Positions 1-10,000 of a stretch of 64,000 nt of DNA are shown here, piece after piece. This stretch comes from Anaerobiospirillum sp. NML120449. GTDB lineage: Bacteria > Pseudomonadota > Gammaproteobacteria > Enterobacterales > Succinivibrionaceae. Made by a program: the position numbers and the translations under genes. Below the pieces are notes generated by a model. That model did not search any database, was not told where the DNA came from, and saw nothing but the letters and a program-made list of their open reading frames with translations. The stretch is from contig NZ_JALKIL010000005.1 of the NCBI RefSeq assembly GCF_023051105.1, forward strand, positions 62,001-126,000, written 5' to 3'. The first letter of the stretch is position 1. The number at the start of each line of letters is the position of its first letter.

Positions 1-2
1 AA

Positions 3-614
3 AGTCTTATTGCTGAGCTGAAATCCTACGAGAACACGGAAGAGTTCTATTACAACATACGCAATCTTGACCGTGATGCAGAGGCCTTTTCAAGGCTTAG
101 CCCTCTGCAGCTGGCTGCCCGTACCCTGTACCTCAACCGTACCTGCTTCAATGGCCTGTACCGTGTGAACAAGCGCAATCAGTACAACACTCCCTACGGC
201 AAATACAAGAACCCAAACTTTGTAAATGAACAAACCCTGCGTGCTGCCAGTGAGTTCTTCAACAGCCGTGACATCACTATCTGCAATGAAAGCTTTGAGG
301 ACACCATGACAAGAGCCCCTGAAGGTGCTTTTGTTTACCTCGATCCTCCATACGATCCGCTCACTGTAACCTCAAGCTTCACCAGCTACGCCAAGGACGG
401 TTTCAATCGTGAGCATCAGGTTAAGCTCAAGGAGTGCTGCGACTTTCTCACCAGCCGTGGCGTAAAGTTCATGCTCTCCAACTCCGCCACCGACTTTATC
501 CTTGATCTCTATAATGACTACAACATCACTCTGGTCAACGTAAGACGTAATATCAGCGCCAACAGCGATAAGCGCAACGTGGTACAGGAGGTCGTTGTCC
601 GTAACTACAAATAA
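3..614 (+). CDS. dam: DNA adenine methylase, Dam/D12 class (5' end outside window)
   Basis: Methylates adenine in short DNA sites (GATC for Dam) using S-adenosylmethionine. The reading frame is open from base 3, so the N-terminal AdoMet-binding part lies upstream of the window and about 203 residues are visible. Family marks seen are the stretch LNRTCFNGLYRVNKRNQYN, then PYGKYKNP, then the catalytic motif FVYLDPPYDPL (DPPY, amino-methyltransferase motif IV), followed by a SSFTSYAKDGF segment as in Dam and DpnM. The first ATG at 165 is internal because conserved residues precede it. It ends at TAA with no clear terminator after it. Whether it is the housekeeping Dam or a restriction-modification/phage homologue cannot be decided without the upstream gene; Dam is favoured by the NRTCFNGLYR block. 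Confidence 0.9.
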   Translation, partial: SLIAELKSYENTEEFYYNIRNLDRDAEAFSRLSPLQLAARTLYLNRTCFNGLYRVNKRNQYNTPYGKYKNPNFVNEQTLRAASEFFNSRDITICNESFEDTMTRAPEGAFVYLDPPYDPLTVTSSFTSYAKDGFNREHQVKLKECCDFLTSRGVKFMLSNSATDFILDLYNDYNITLVNVRRNISANSDKRNVVQEVVVRNYK

Positions 615-1896
615 TACTGCCCATACCACATAATGCCTGGCCATGGCCATGCTTTATCTGTTCAGCAGCCAGGACAGCCCCTGCCATAGCTGAACAGCCG
701 GTCCGGCCATGCCAGCCATACCTGTCCAGCATCCCACCTCAGGCAGAGCCATATCTGCCTGCAAAGTCAGCGACAGCGACAGCACTGCTGCAGCTGACTG
801 CTCATCTTACAGACCTCATCACTCTCTGTAGATTCTAAAACTGATTTTGCAGTCATCCCAGTCCAAATCTTACCCTCGCTCTAACCCCATGGCTAATCCC
901 AGACACACTGCCATGCAGACGGATTACTCAGCAATCAATCTGTGCGTTAATACTTCATGGTTTAACGTTCATCTTTCTTTATAAAGTATTTTGTGTAGAG
1001 AGAATAATGTCCGCCATTACACTGGTATGAAATGCGCCTTGTGCAATGGGGGAGAAGTCGCCAATACGAGTTGTTCGTTGATGATGACGTTCAACGCAGC
1101 TGCATATTTGGTAAATACGCTTAACATGCTCTGTAAAACCATATGTACGACGCATATGCCATCAAAGCAATACTGATACAGATTGCTTTGTAAAATATAT
1201 TGTAGATTAATAACACTGAATACTTCATCTATGTTTACTGGTTCACGATATTTGCCTGGATAAAGACCTGCCCCGGAGAGCTATATCAAGGTACCCCAGA
1301 CTAAATCAACTCAACTCAGACATATCCTTAGGATCTCAGCTCGCAGGCTGCATGCTGCAGCCTGCGGCCAAAACTCTGGCTCTGCCATCTCATAAGAAAA
1401 GGTGCTGCTGTACTGCAACTGCCTGCAGGAGAGCTGATGGCTTGATGCTTTAAGCTGCAGGGCCTCTCATATGATATGCAGGAGCACCATACTGCCATAC
1501 GGCCATACTGCCATGCTGTCTGTAATGCCGATGCAGTGTGTATGTCATTTTGGCCAGCTCCAGCTGTACTCCATGAGGGCTGGGGAGTCTGTAAGTCATG
1601 CGCTGCCAGGGATGCACGGCAACCTTGTGACAGGTGGGTGTGGCCGACTGCATAGCTTCACCATTAGTGACTGCGGGGACCGTTATCAGGCACTGTCGGT
1701 CATTTCAGTAAAACCGGTAGCTGCTGGAATTCTGATAGAGCCACAATGCCTGACAAGGCTTGCACCATAGTTATGCCATTCTGCCCCATGGGCAGTGAGT
1801 TTGTGATGTCAAATTAAACAGTATTGGTTCAAAACTTAACTGCAGTACCTGGAAAGCTTATGATACTAAACAGAATTTGCTGGCACGGAGAGCTCT
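615..1896. other. Gene-free spacer, 1.3 kb
   Basis: No open frame here has a convincing ribosome site or protein-like composition. The first part is rich in CATGGC and CTGCAG words. Two AT-rich patches, near 950-1010 and 1180-1260, contain near-copies of the words TAATACTTCAT and GAATACTTCATC, possibly promoter remnants. A TATGAT box near 1860 could be the -10 of the aldo/keto reductase, but no good -35 was seen. Confidence 0.5.
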
Positions 1897-2697
1897 ATGA
1901 AGTATCTGACTCTAAATAACGGCATTGAGATGCCAGTTCTTGGCTATGGCACCTGGGAGGTCAGGGGCAAAGCCGGACTGAGAGCTCTGCACTATGCCAT
2001 TGAAGCAGGCTATCGACTGATTGACACAGCCCACATGTATGAAAATGAAGATATTGTCGGTGAGGCAGTGCAGCAAAGTGGTCTTAGCCGCAGCGAGTTT
2101 TTTATTACCACCAAGCTCGACAGCCGCTCAAACAGCTATGACAAGGCCTGTCGAGGCATAGAGCTCTCGCTGCGCAACCTGCAGTGTGATTACATTGACC
2201 TCATGCTCATTCATGAGAATTACAGTAACTCTGATCAGATGTATAAGGCGCTCAGGGAAGCACTGAACAATGGCATGGTAAGAAGCATAGGCATCTCCAA
2301 CTTCAGAGAGGAGGCTTATCTTTCATTTATTGAGCGTTGCGGAATAATTCCAGCCGTAAACCAGATGGAATCGCATATCTACCACGCGCAGCTGGGCTAT
2401 AAGCAGCTGCTTGCCCGCCATGGAACCGTGTTCCAGTCATGGAGTCCTTTTACCAGCGGAGAAAGGAAAGTCTTTGATGAGCCTTTGCTAAAGCAAATTG
2501 CTCTGCGTTATGACAGCACTCCGGCTCAGATAGTACTCGCTTATCTTATTTCTCAGGGTATAGCCGTCATCCCCAGAACGCTCAACCCTGAGCATATGAT
2601 CAAGAACATGCTCAGTCTTGAGCTGAAGCTCAGCCATGATGATATCGAGGCTATAAAAACGCTTGATGAAGGAAAGTCGCTGTTCAGCTGGTACTGA
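1897..2697 (+). CDS. Aldo/keto reductase (2,5-diketo-gluconate reductase-like)
   Basis: Cytoplasmic NADPH-dependent reductase with a TIM-barrel fold, 266 residues, slightly shorter than the usual 270-285 of bacterial AKR5-type enzymes. The catalytic tetrad is visible: D43 and Y48 in RLIDTAHMYENE, K73 in FITTKL, and H106 in DYIDLMLIH. The signatures GIPMPxLGxGTW-like (NGIEMPVLGYGTW) and GISNF also fit, as does the cofactor-binding end VIPRTLNPEHM. The ATG at 1897 follows a GGAG at suitable spacing. The physiological substrate (diketogluconate, methylglyoxal or another carbonyl) cannot be read from the sequence. It stands alone, with a tandem repeat array between it and the next gene. Confidence 0.9.
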   Translation: MKYLTLNNGIEMPVLGYGTWEVRGKAGLRALHYAIEAGYRLIDTAHMYENEDIVGEAVQQSGLSRSEFFITTKLDSRSNSYDKACRGIELSLRNLQCDYIDLMLIHENYSNSDQMYKALREALNNGMVRSIGISNFREEAYLSFIERCGIIPAVNQMESHIYHAQLGYKQLLARHGTVFQSWSPFTSGERKVFDEPLLKQIALRYDSTPAQIVLAYLISQGIAVIPRTLNPEHMIKNMLSLELKLSHDDIEAIKTLDEGKSLFSWY

Positions 2698-2751
2698 TAA
2701 GCTCCACAGAATCTGACAGGCCCACATGCAGCCGCGACAAGCTCGTCCCTA

Positions 2752-2984
2752 ATACGGGCACATACGTTTGCCCATACCCGTGGGCATTAGCATAAGCCAA
2801 TACCTGTCGGCATTTCCGTATGCTCGTACCTGTGGCATATACGTATACCCAGGCCTGTCGGCACTTGCGTATGCCCATGCCTGTCGGCCTATACGTATGC
2901 CCATGCCTGTCGGCACTTGCGTATGCCCTTTTCTGTGGGCATTGCCGTATACCTGTCCCCGTCGGAACTTCCGTAAGGACATCA
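2752..2984. repeat. 26-bp tandem repeat array, about 9 degenerate units
   Basis: The word CTGT(C/G)GG recurs at 2804, 2830, 2855, 2881, 2907 and 2933, and diverged forms at 2778 and 2959, giving a period of 26 bp. Each unit also holds CGTATGCCC or a variant of it, so GGCA and TGCC form a short inverted repeat inside the unit. The period is not a multiple of three and units abut without unique spacers, so it is neither a protein repeat nor CRISPR. It sits between the aldo/keto reductase stop and the acetyltransferase start and could act as a transcript structure or protein-binding array; function unknown. Confidence 0.85.
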
Positions 2985-3108
2985 CCATACGGGCATGAAT
3001 ATGGCCGTTTCCTGTGAGGCAATGGCTCTGTCACAAATGGCACCTGGACACGGGTCAACCGCATACGCATCTCTTTGAGTTCAAAATTGCAGCAATAATC
3101 AGTGAGGA

Positions 3109-3675
3109 ATGAATATGGGATTTGACGAACTGGAAAAAAGGGCAGCCGAGCTTGGATTACCGCTGCATATCTACATGCGCCAGTCAGCTCAGCGTGCACT
3201 TAAGCTTACCGCTGAGCTCAATGCTACATGGCATGAGCCAGAGGAGGTTGTCCGTCTGTTTTCAGAACTGACAGGCCGCGAGGTGGGAGAAGGCTTTTGT
3301 CTCTTCCCTCCTTTTTACACCGACTATGGCCAGAACATCACTGTTGAACGTAACGTCTTTATCAACGGTGGCTGCCATTTTCAGGATCAGGGCGGAATTA
3401 CCATTGGCGAGGGCACCTTAATTGGTCATAAAGTAGTAATCGCCACACTTGACCACGATCAGCGACCTTCTCACCGTCAGGAGCTCATTCCAGCCCCTGT
3501 TGTGATTGGAAAAAACGTATGGATTGGAGCTAATGCAACCATAACCTCAGGTGTAACCATCGGAGATGGCGCCATCGTGGCCGCTGGAGCTGTAGTCACC
3601 AAAGACGTCCCGGCAATGACCATAGTTGGTGGCGTACCGGCACGTATCATCAAGCAAATTCCACCTGAAGAATAA
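3109..3675 (+). CDS. Sugar O-acetyltransferase, maltose/galactoside acetyltransferase family
   Basis: Transfers acetyl from acetyl-CoA to a sugar hydroxyl; 188 residues, the usual size of LacA/Maa/NodL proteins. The C-terminal half is a left-handed beta-helix of hexapeptide repeats ([44 protein letters not shown]). The catalytic histidine is H116 in TLDHDQ, and the N-terminal region has the [12 protein letters not shown] block typical of the family. The start at 3109 is preceded by GTGAGG; a second ATG two codons later is also possible. It is a single-gene unit following the 26-bp repeat array. The acceptor sugar cannot be assigned. Confidence 0.9.
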   Translation: MNMGFDELEKRAAELGLPLHIYMRQSAQRALKLTAELNATWHEPEEVVRLFSELTGREVGEGFCLFPPFYTDYGQNITVERNVFINGGCHFQDQGGITIGEGTLIGHKVVIATLDHDQRPSHRQELIPAPVVIGKNVWIGANATITSGVTIGDGAIVAAGAVVTKDVPAMTIVGGVPARIIKQIPPEE

Positions 3676-4415
3676 GACAGCAGCATCACGCTCAACACTC
3701 TCACAACCCCAGGCGGTATCCCCCTGAAGTCGACTGCTTATCGTCTTTGAGTCATGCTGCCAGAGAGCGCACATCGACTGCGACTTGGACGGCCATGTTT
3801 TTATGAATCACCTCATGAACGCTAATGCAGAAAATCAGGCAACAACAGCACATGATGATGCTCTATAAAACCTTTGTTTTGCAGCACAGGCGCATTTCAT
3901 CTTGATGATAATGATGATGTTGTTGTTAATGACAGACACATGTAAGAGGTCAATTTATGCTGCTTATGACCTGTCCTACCATGGCTTTTCCTGTGCCACT
4001 AACACTGACCGTCGTGTTCAGCCCTGCAACATACTTGCTCGGACATTTCCGCACTGCATCTTACTGTCTCAGGCATTTCCGCCCTGCAAACAGCTGCGCT
4101 GTCATGCTGGCCCATGACTTTCAAAGATATATACCATACTAATTATTTTATAAAGTACTTATAAAGTCCGGATTTCCGGGCTTTATTGTTTCAGGGCCCA
4201 GCAGTACAGTGCATTGCAGTTCATTGCAGTGCAATGCACAGCTTTGTGCCTTTGATTGGATGATCATACAGCGCCTAGCAGTCTTTTCTATTACTCAGTA
4301 ACACCCGCTTACGCTTCTTTATGACAGTCCATGGGTACGGAAGTACCGGCGAGAATGCAAATGTTGACTGTCTGCCTCCAGAAAAACATTATTTATATGC
4401 TTCGATGTGTACGGA
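3676..4415. other. Gene-free spacer with a terminator-like hairpin
   Basis: No supported gene. Contains the hairpin at 4163-4184, listed separately. Between 4012 and 4100 the words CATTTCCGC and GCCCTGCAA recur, as a weak degenerate repeat. The spacer separates convergent transcription of the acetyltransferase and the first flagellin. Confidence 0.5.
4163..4192 (+). terminator. Putative terminator, plus strand
   Basis: AAAGTCCGG, a short ATTT loop, then CCGGGCTTT (one mismatch) followed by ATTGTTT. It is the only terminator-like structure downstream of the acetyltransferase, about 490 bp past its stop, so the link to that gene is uncertain. Confidence 0.45.
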
Positions 4416-4417
4416 GC

Positions 4418-4443
4418 ACAAAAAGGCGGGTTATCCCGCCTTA
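4418..4443 (-). terminator. Rho-independent terminator of the first flagellin
   Basis: On the minus strand AAGGCGGG, loop ATAA, CCCGCCTT followed by TTT, starting about 35 bases after the flagellin stop. The stem is nearly the same as that after the second flagellin. Confidence 0.85.
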
Positions 4444-4477
4444 TTGATAATGAGAGAAAAGAAACAATTTGCTGTAT

Positions 4478-5386
4478 TTATCTGCCTAACAGGCTCAAAG
4501 CGATGGTTGGACGCTGGTTAGCCTGGGCAAGCACAGACTGGGAAGCCTGCTGAATGATGTTGTTCTGGGTCAGAGCTGCAGTCTCAGAGGCGAAGTCTGT
4601 GTCTCTGATGCGGCTACGGGCATCGGACTGATTCTCAGAAATATTGGCCTGGTTACGGATAGTGCTTTCCATTCGATTTTGGAGAGCACCCAGGTTGGCA
4701 CGCTTGGAGTCTACAGCCTGAATCAGCTTATCAATATTTTCGAGAACATAAGTAGCACGAGAGGCAGTTGAAATGGTAAATCTTAGGGAGTTATCACCAT
4801 TACCTACCTTGGTAAAGCCGGATTTAACTTCAGCCTTAACATTAGCCTGGGTGAGAATGCCACTTAAATGGAATGCCTGTGACCACTGAAGTGACAGAGT
4901 GTTTCCAGCATTAGCACCTACCTGGAATACCAGCTTGCCATCAGCAGGAATAAGACCTGCCTTTGCGCCGTCGAGAACAACCTGTCCGGCAAAAGTAGTC
5001 TGCTTGGCAATACGGGAAATTTCAGCAGACAGCTGAGTTACTTCTTCCTGAAGTGCCTTGCGGTCTGCAGCAGAGTTAGTACCGTTGGCAGACTGTACGG
5101 CCAGTACACGGATACGCTGCAGCATGTTGGTGGTTTCGTCCAGAGCACCTTCAATGGTCTGGGCAAGGGCGATACCGTCGTTGGTGTTGCGGTTACCCTG
5201 ATTTAAGCCATTAATCTGAGTAGTTAAACGGTCGGAAATCTGCAGACCTGCGGCGTCATCCTTGGCAGAATTGATTCTCAGACCTGAGGAAAGGCGCTGA
5301 TAGGAGACGTTCAGATTAAGGGTTGCATTGCTTAATTTGCGTTGCGCATTAATGGAACTGACGTTCGTATTTACGTAAAGTGCCAT
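4478..5386 (-). CDS. fliC: Flagellin, short type (copy 1)
   Basis: Filament subunit exported by the flagellar type III apparatus; 302 residues. The conserved N-terminal D0/D1 part ([18 protein letters not shown], then [18 protein letters not shown]) and the C-terminal D1/D0 part ([29 protein letters not shown] to the end at LSLLGR) are complete. Only about 90 residues of variable middle remain, so the surface-exposed D2/D3 domains are essentially missing, as in polar flagellins of Vibrio and Aeromonas relatives. An AGAGAG-rich Shine-Dalgarno region precedes the ATG. It has its own terminator and a sigma-54-like promoter 124-139 bases upstream. Closest in the window to copy 2. Confidence 0.95.
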   Translation of the reverse strand: MALYVNTNVSSINAQRKLSNATLNLNVSYQRLSSGLRINSAKDDAAGLQISDRLTTQINGLNQGNRNTNDGIALAQTIEGALDETTNMLQRIRVLAVQSANGTNSAADRKALQEEVTQLSAEISRIAKQTTFAGQVVLDGAKAGLIPADGKLVFQVGANAGNTLSLQWSQAFHLSGILTQANVKAEVKSGFTKVGNGDNSLRFTISTASRATYVLENIDKLIQAVDSKRANLGALQNRMESTIRNQANISENQSDARSRIRDTDFASETAALTQNNIIQQASQSVLAQANQRPTIALSLLGR

Positions 5387-5509
5387 ATTCTACTCTCTCT
5401 CTAAATCATTATGTTTTCTGATTTCTCTCATACCTGAGAGCAAATACATACGCTCCTCAGGTCATGCCCGGACAGCTCCAGGACAGTATCTTTTGTTAAT
5501 CAGCCATCA

Positions 5510-5525
5510 GCAAGCTCTTTGCCAA
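5510..5525 (-). promoter_or_regulatory. Sigma-54-like promoter of flagellin copy 1
   Basis: Minus-strand sequence TTGGCAAAGAGCTTGC: GG and GC are exactly 10 bases apart, matching the -24/-12 consensus TGGCA-N6-TTGC. It lies about 130 bases before the ATG. The same pattern, with further identities just upstream, is found ahead of flagellin copy 2. RpoN control of flagellins is known in polar-flagellated gammaproteobacteria. Confidence 0.7.
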
Positions 5526-6100
5526 AGTGTCATATTTTAGACAGTGCATATGACATTTTACGCACAAGAACACGATATAGATGCGTCATAGCACGCACAA
5601 ACGAACTGGTCTGCTTCAAGAAAAGCGCCTGTAATACAGGTTAATACTGATTAATATGACGATGCATGCTCCCATCAGGCGCGATATCTCTCCACAAATA
5701 ACGACCATCACCCTGAGTGACTCTCTATCCCCTCGGCTGCAGCTAAAATGTCTTATTTATGCGCTTCTCTAAGAATTAAGGCTCAAGCCACTGCCTCCCG
5801 GATATTGGTCTTTACTTACCACGCAAATCATTCACAAGCACGATGTTTAAGGCATTTACAGGCAAATCAAACTTCTTACGTCATCAGTTTGACAACTGCC
5901 ATACTTACATTACGGCACAAATTGCCGCAAACGGCAGAAATCGCTGCAGCAGGCCGCATATTTCGGCACTGAATCATAAATACATTCATTGAAAGACGCG
6001 TGTTAATCTAAATGCTTTTCCCTTGCTGTAGTCGACCTGAATCTCCTGGAATCCGGGCGGACTCAACGTCAACCGCTACTCCTCCTCATGGCAAAATGCA
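5526..6100. other. Spacer between flagellin copies 1 and 2
   Basis: No gene seen. The part next to the sigma-54-like element (5526-5600) is AT-rich and includes GTGTCAT, an inverted GCATATGAC, and further TGAC/GTCA words, where an RpoN enhancer-binding protein might bind. The rest up to the terminator at 6104 has no recognisable feature. Confidence 0.4.
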
Positions 6101-6103
6101 GAC

Positions 6104-6130
6104 GCAAAAAAGGCGGGGTGCCCCGCCTTT
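6104..6130 (-). terminator. Rho-independent terminator of flagellin copy 2
   Basis: Minus strand AAAGGCGGGG, two-base loop, CCCCGCCTTTTTT, about 40 bases after the stop of copy 2. Strong stem and T-run. Confidence 0.9.
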
Positions 6131-6169
6131 GAGATATGAGAGAAGAATGATGAGACTGTTATGCCTGTA

Positions 6170-7093
6170 TCAGCGTCCCAGCAGCGCAAGGGCTATAACC
6201 GGACGCTGGTTAGCCTGGGCCAGCACGGTCTGAGAGGACTGCTGAATAATGTTGTTCTGGGTGAGAGCGGCAGTCTCAGCGGCAAAGTCTGTGTCCCTTA
6301 TGCGGCTGCGGGCATCGGACTGATTTTCCGAGATATTTGCCTGATTTCTAATAGTACTTTCCATTCTATTTTGTAAAGCACCAAGCCCAGCACGCTTCGA
6401 ATCAACTGCCTGAATCATAGAGTCAATATTTGTCAGTGTCTTTGTTGCCATGTCAGCAGTTGATATGCCAAACCTTATGTACTTTCCATTAGTCGGACCA
6501 TCTTCAACCAGTCCCTTTGACTTATCCTTTTGCTGGGCATCTGTAATACCCGCCTGTGAAGCGATGCCACTTAATGTAAACGCTGATGCCCAGTTTAAGG
6601 CCAGGGTATTGCCGGCATTAGCGCCTACCTGAAAGGTCAGCGTACCGTTTTGAGGAATCATGCCCTTAGCTTTACCCTGCAATACAGTCTGACCTGCAAA
6701 AGTAGTCTGATTGGCAATACGGGTGATTTCCTGGGACAGCTGAGTGACCTCCTCCTGGAGGGCTTTACGGTCATTCTCAGAGTTGGTGCCGTTTGCTGAC
6801 TGAACTGCCAGCACGCGGATGCGCTGGAGCATGTTGGTGGTTTCGTCCAGGGCACCTTCAATGGTCTGCGCAAGGGCGATGCCGTCATTGGTGTTACGGT
6901 TGCCCTGATTGAGGCCGTTGATTTGTGAAGTCAGGCGATCAGATATCTGCAGACCGGCTGCATCATCCTTTGCAGAGTTGATGCGCAGGCCGGAAGACAG
7001 TCTCTGGTAGGAGACATTCAGGCTGTTAGTGGCATTCATCAGCTTCCTTTGTCCGTTGAGTGAGCTGACGTTCGTATTTACGTAAAGTGCCAT
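6170..7093 (-). CDS. fliC: Flagellin, short type (copy 2)
   Basis: Flagellar filament subunit of 307 residues, the same subfamily as copy 1: the N-terminal 130 residues and the C-terminal 90 are nearly the same in both (both have [20 protein letters not shown] and end in IALxLLGR), while the middle 140-215 differs in sequence and slightly in length. GGAGAG lies just before the ATG. It ends at its own hairpin terminator. No promoter-like element was found close to the start; the best candidate is the sigma-54-like site at 7877-7892, which would give an untranslated leader of about 770 bases. Whether all four flagellins form one filament or are expressed under different conditions cannot be read here. 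Confidence 0.95.
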   Translation of the reverse strand: MALYVNTNVSSLNGQRKLMNATNSLNVSYQRLSSGLRINSAKDDAAGLQISDRLTSQINGLNQGNRNTNDGIALAQTIEGALDETTNMLQRIRVLAVQSANGTNSENDRKALQEEVTQLSQEITRIANQTTFAGQTVLQGKAKGMIPQNGTLTFQVGANAGNTLALNWASAFTLSGIASQAGITDAQQKDKSKGLVEDGPTNGKYIRFGISTADMATKTLTNIDSMIQAVDSKRAGLGALQNRMESTIRNQANISENQSDARSRIRDTDFAAETAALTQNNIIQQSSQTVLAQANQRPVIALALLGR

Positions 7094-10000
7094 TTGTCTT
7101 TCTCTCCACTTCTGATAAGAAGCATCCCGGAAACATCATCAACTTCACTCTTTCAGCCATAACAGCCTGCCCATTACTACGGTTCTTGCTGTCATGCCAC
7201 CACAGCCTGCAGTCATATCACAACTGGCATGCAGTCATGCCGCTGCGGTCTCAACCGTGCCACCACAGGACTGCAGTCGTGCCGTATTTCATCTGACACC
7301 TGCCTCTCCCCCGTATGGCTATGGGGGCGTATCCCATCGGGCTTATTGCGCGCCTGCCTATCAAGTCCATGGCCATAGCTGCATATGATGCGGCCGTAGC
7401 CCCAGCAGCTGCAGCACTCAACCTTTGGTATGCTGCCATGATTGTGGTCTGCTCATACCAGGCCATGAATATGGTCTTATGCTCATGCCTTAGGCCAGGC
7501 AGCTGGCATCTGGCTGCTGTCTGCAATTCAGATCTCAGCTTCAGTCAACTGATAACAGGCTTCAGGTCAACTGTGCTCTTACCGCAAGCCATGAGACATA
7601 GACCAATGTGCCTGAGCCATGATGGCTTCAGGGCGGTATTGCACTTGCCGCTGCTTTGTAGCCCAGATTAGTGGCTTAAGGCAACGGAGGTCATGGGCTG
7701 TGGGCACAGGATGTGACCACAGGCTGTGATCACGAGCTGTGGTATGGCATGCTCAGGGCAGAGGGCTTAGGCAAGGACAATCTTTTTGATTGTTGATGTT
7801 TGTTTCAGGAACGTTTTTCTTCTGTACCATGGCCAGTGTGTGTGACCATGTTGTTTTTCGTCTGAAAATGGCGCAAGCAAGGCCTTTGCCAGCCCAAAAT
7901 GTCACATAGGTAAATATTTACATGTTATTTACATTAATGATCATCGTTATTACGCGTGAAAAAGCCATTCCTGATGTCAAAGGTAGTAACTATGATTTTT
8001 ATCAGGATTTTTACAACATTTTTGCGCCCCCCATCGATACGCTTCACTGTGGCCGTCACAATGCCCATTTGCCAAAACCGGCGCATCCCCTCTGAGTTCC
8101 GCTGTTTTGTGGCTTGTCTTAAACCTGTGGCAGATGCAGGGTTCTTCAGTCCACAAGCGCAAATGCCATTCCCTGCTGTCCTCGCCACGCCATTCCCCGC
8201 CACCCTCGGCACGCCATGCCTTGCAATGCATCGCCAAGAAATGCCTCGCCACAGCACGCTGCACCACGAGTTTCCACGCTGAGGCGGTCCGTTCACACTT
8301 CTGCTCCTTACTGCACGGCACTCACGGCATACGCTGGTACTTATAACCAGCTTTAGATTCCCTGTTCATGGCTGCAATAGAGTTTTCCAGCCTGCAGGTC
8401 AGATCTGGCCAGCCTGCTAAAACAGCCTGTAAGGCATCTTACTGTGGCTGATACAGGCTCGCATACCTGCTTGTAATGCCTCTGCCTTGCAGGAACCCGC
8501 CTTTGGGCCTGCTCAGATTTGACCTGCACTGCCCGGCACTGCCCGGCCTGCCTTTATCATTCGGCATTGCCTTTACCAGCAATACGCTGCCCCTGCTGTC
8601 GTCACGGTGCTCCATGGTATTGCTGGCGCGACAGCCAAAGGAGCAGCTGGTACGCTGATTCGCTCTTTAGTATTGCTTCATGAGGTGGCACATGGCTGAT
8701 TATGTCTCGATAATCCCATGGACATGTGCTCTGCGGCATCATCTGATTAAGTCAGGATCAGGCTGTCTGGAGGAGAGGTTGCTCAACTGTAATTAGACAA
8801 TACGCACAAGTATGAAATTCACCTCAGGATGCATGTCAGATTCAGGGTCAGCGTGTGGGAGACAGCTGTGGCCTGCCCAGCGTAAGAGCTGATAAATATG
8901 GTATTATCAAGTGCATGCTGGATGTTTAACGGCTGTCTTTTTCGATCATCGTTTTTCATTTTTTGATACTGCGTTTCTGCTCGATTTATGAGCGTGATAT
9001 TGGCCCTGGCAATGACTGTTGCGTGGCAGCTTAATCAAATATTTAACGTTAAGTAACGTACGTAAGGAAGGAAAAAGCATATAATGCCAGAGCAAGGCCG
9101 CGCATTTGCGCCATTGCCGAGCTTTGATATGGCTGCACCGAACGTATTGCGGTCACTGTGTTCTGCCAGACCATGGCCCCATCGGCTCATTATCAACAGC
9201 CCCCTGTATCTGTACTACTGTGCCAGGCACTGCCGCACCAGGCGAGGCGGCTTAGCAGGCACGATATGGGTTATAAGCTGATGCCGCCCTGCTCTTCAAC
9301 TCCAGGCACATCTTCAGGATTTGTTTACCTGGAGTCTACGGTATCTTCAGTATGCGTAGAATGGCCATGCTGCCAGCTGGGCAGTCACACACTGAGCTTA
9401 TGCTCGATGACGTCCGCTTGAGCTGATGGTCTGAGCAACAGGCCCAGGCCACGCCCCAGGCCAAAGGCAATGCTGCCTGACGGGCCGCCTTCGACCGGTA
9501 TGTGGCATTACATACAGGAGCATCCTGCATTTATTATCTGAACTCCTTGTGCTCATCTGTCCTTACATGTGGTCATTTGCCTTAGCAGCAGATCAGCCGT
9601 GACACGAATAAAAGCACGCGTGCATGCATGCACGCCCATGAGAGCTTCGGCCCGGCCAGGTCAGCCCAGGATCTTTTACAGAAACAGTTTTTCATTTGAT
9701 GCAGCTGTCCCTGCTGCTCAGTCTCCTATCAGACATTAAAGAATATTATTTTTACCTTGCCGCCCTGAGGCAGGAATGAATCAGCTCCCATGACATCAGG
9801 GATCGCTACATACTGCAAGTGACACTCCGGAGTACCTTCATATACTGCTCTGGACATTACCCCTGACAGAGCTGCTCCCACAGTTCTGTTCACATGCTTC
9901 AGGTACAGGACAATGATGCTGTCCCCATGCCACTGAGTTTACAGTAGCACTGTGGCGTGACAGCACTTGCTGCAGCCACTGAAACCATGACGGCTACTTA

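Noticed and set aside
2752..2984. CRISPR array
   Set aside because: Units abut with a 26-bp period and there are no unique spacers and no cas genes.
2684..3199. Long minus-strand frame across the 26-bp array with Tyr/Arg-rich repeats
   Set aside because: Its repeats are simply the translation of the tandem array; the frame has no ribosome site and overlaps the start of the acetyltransferase.
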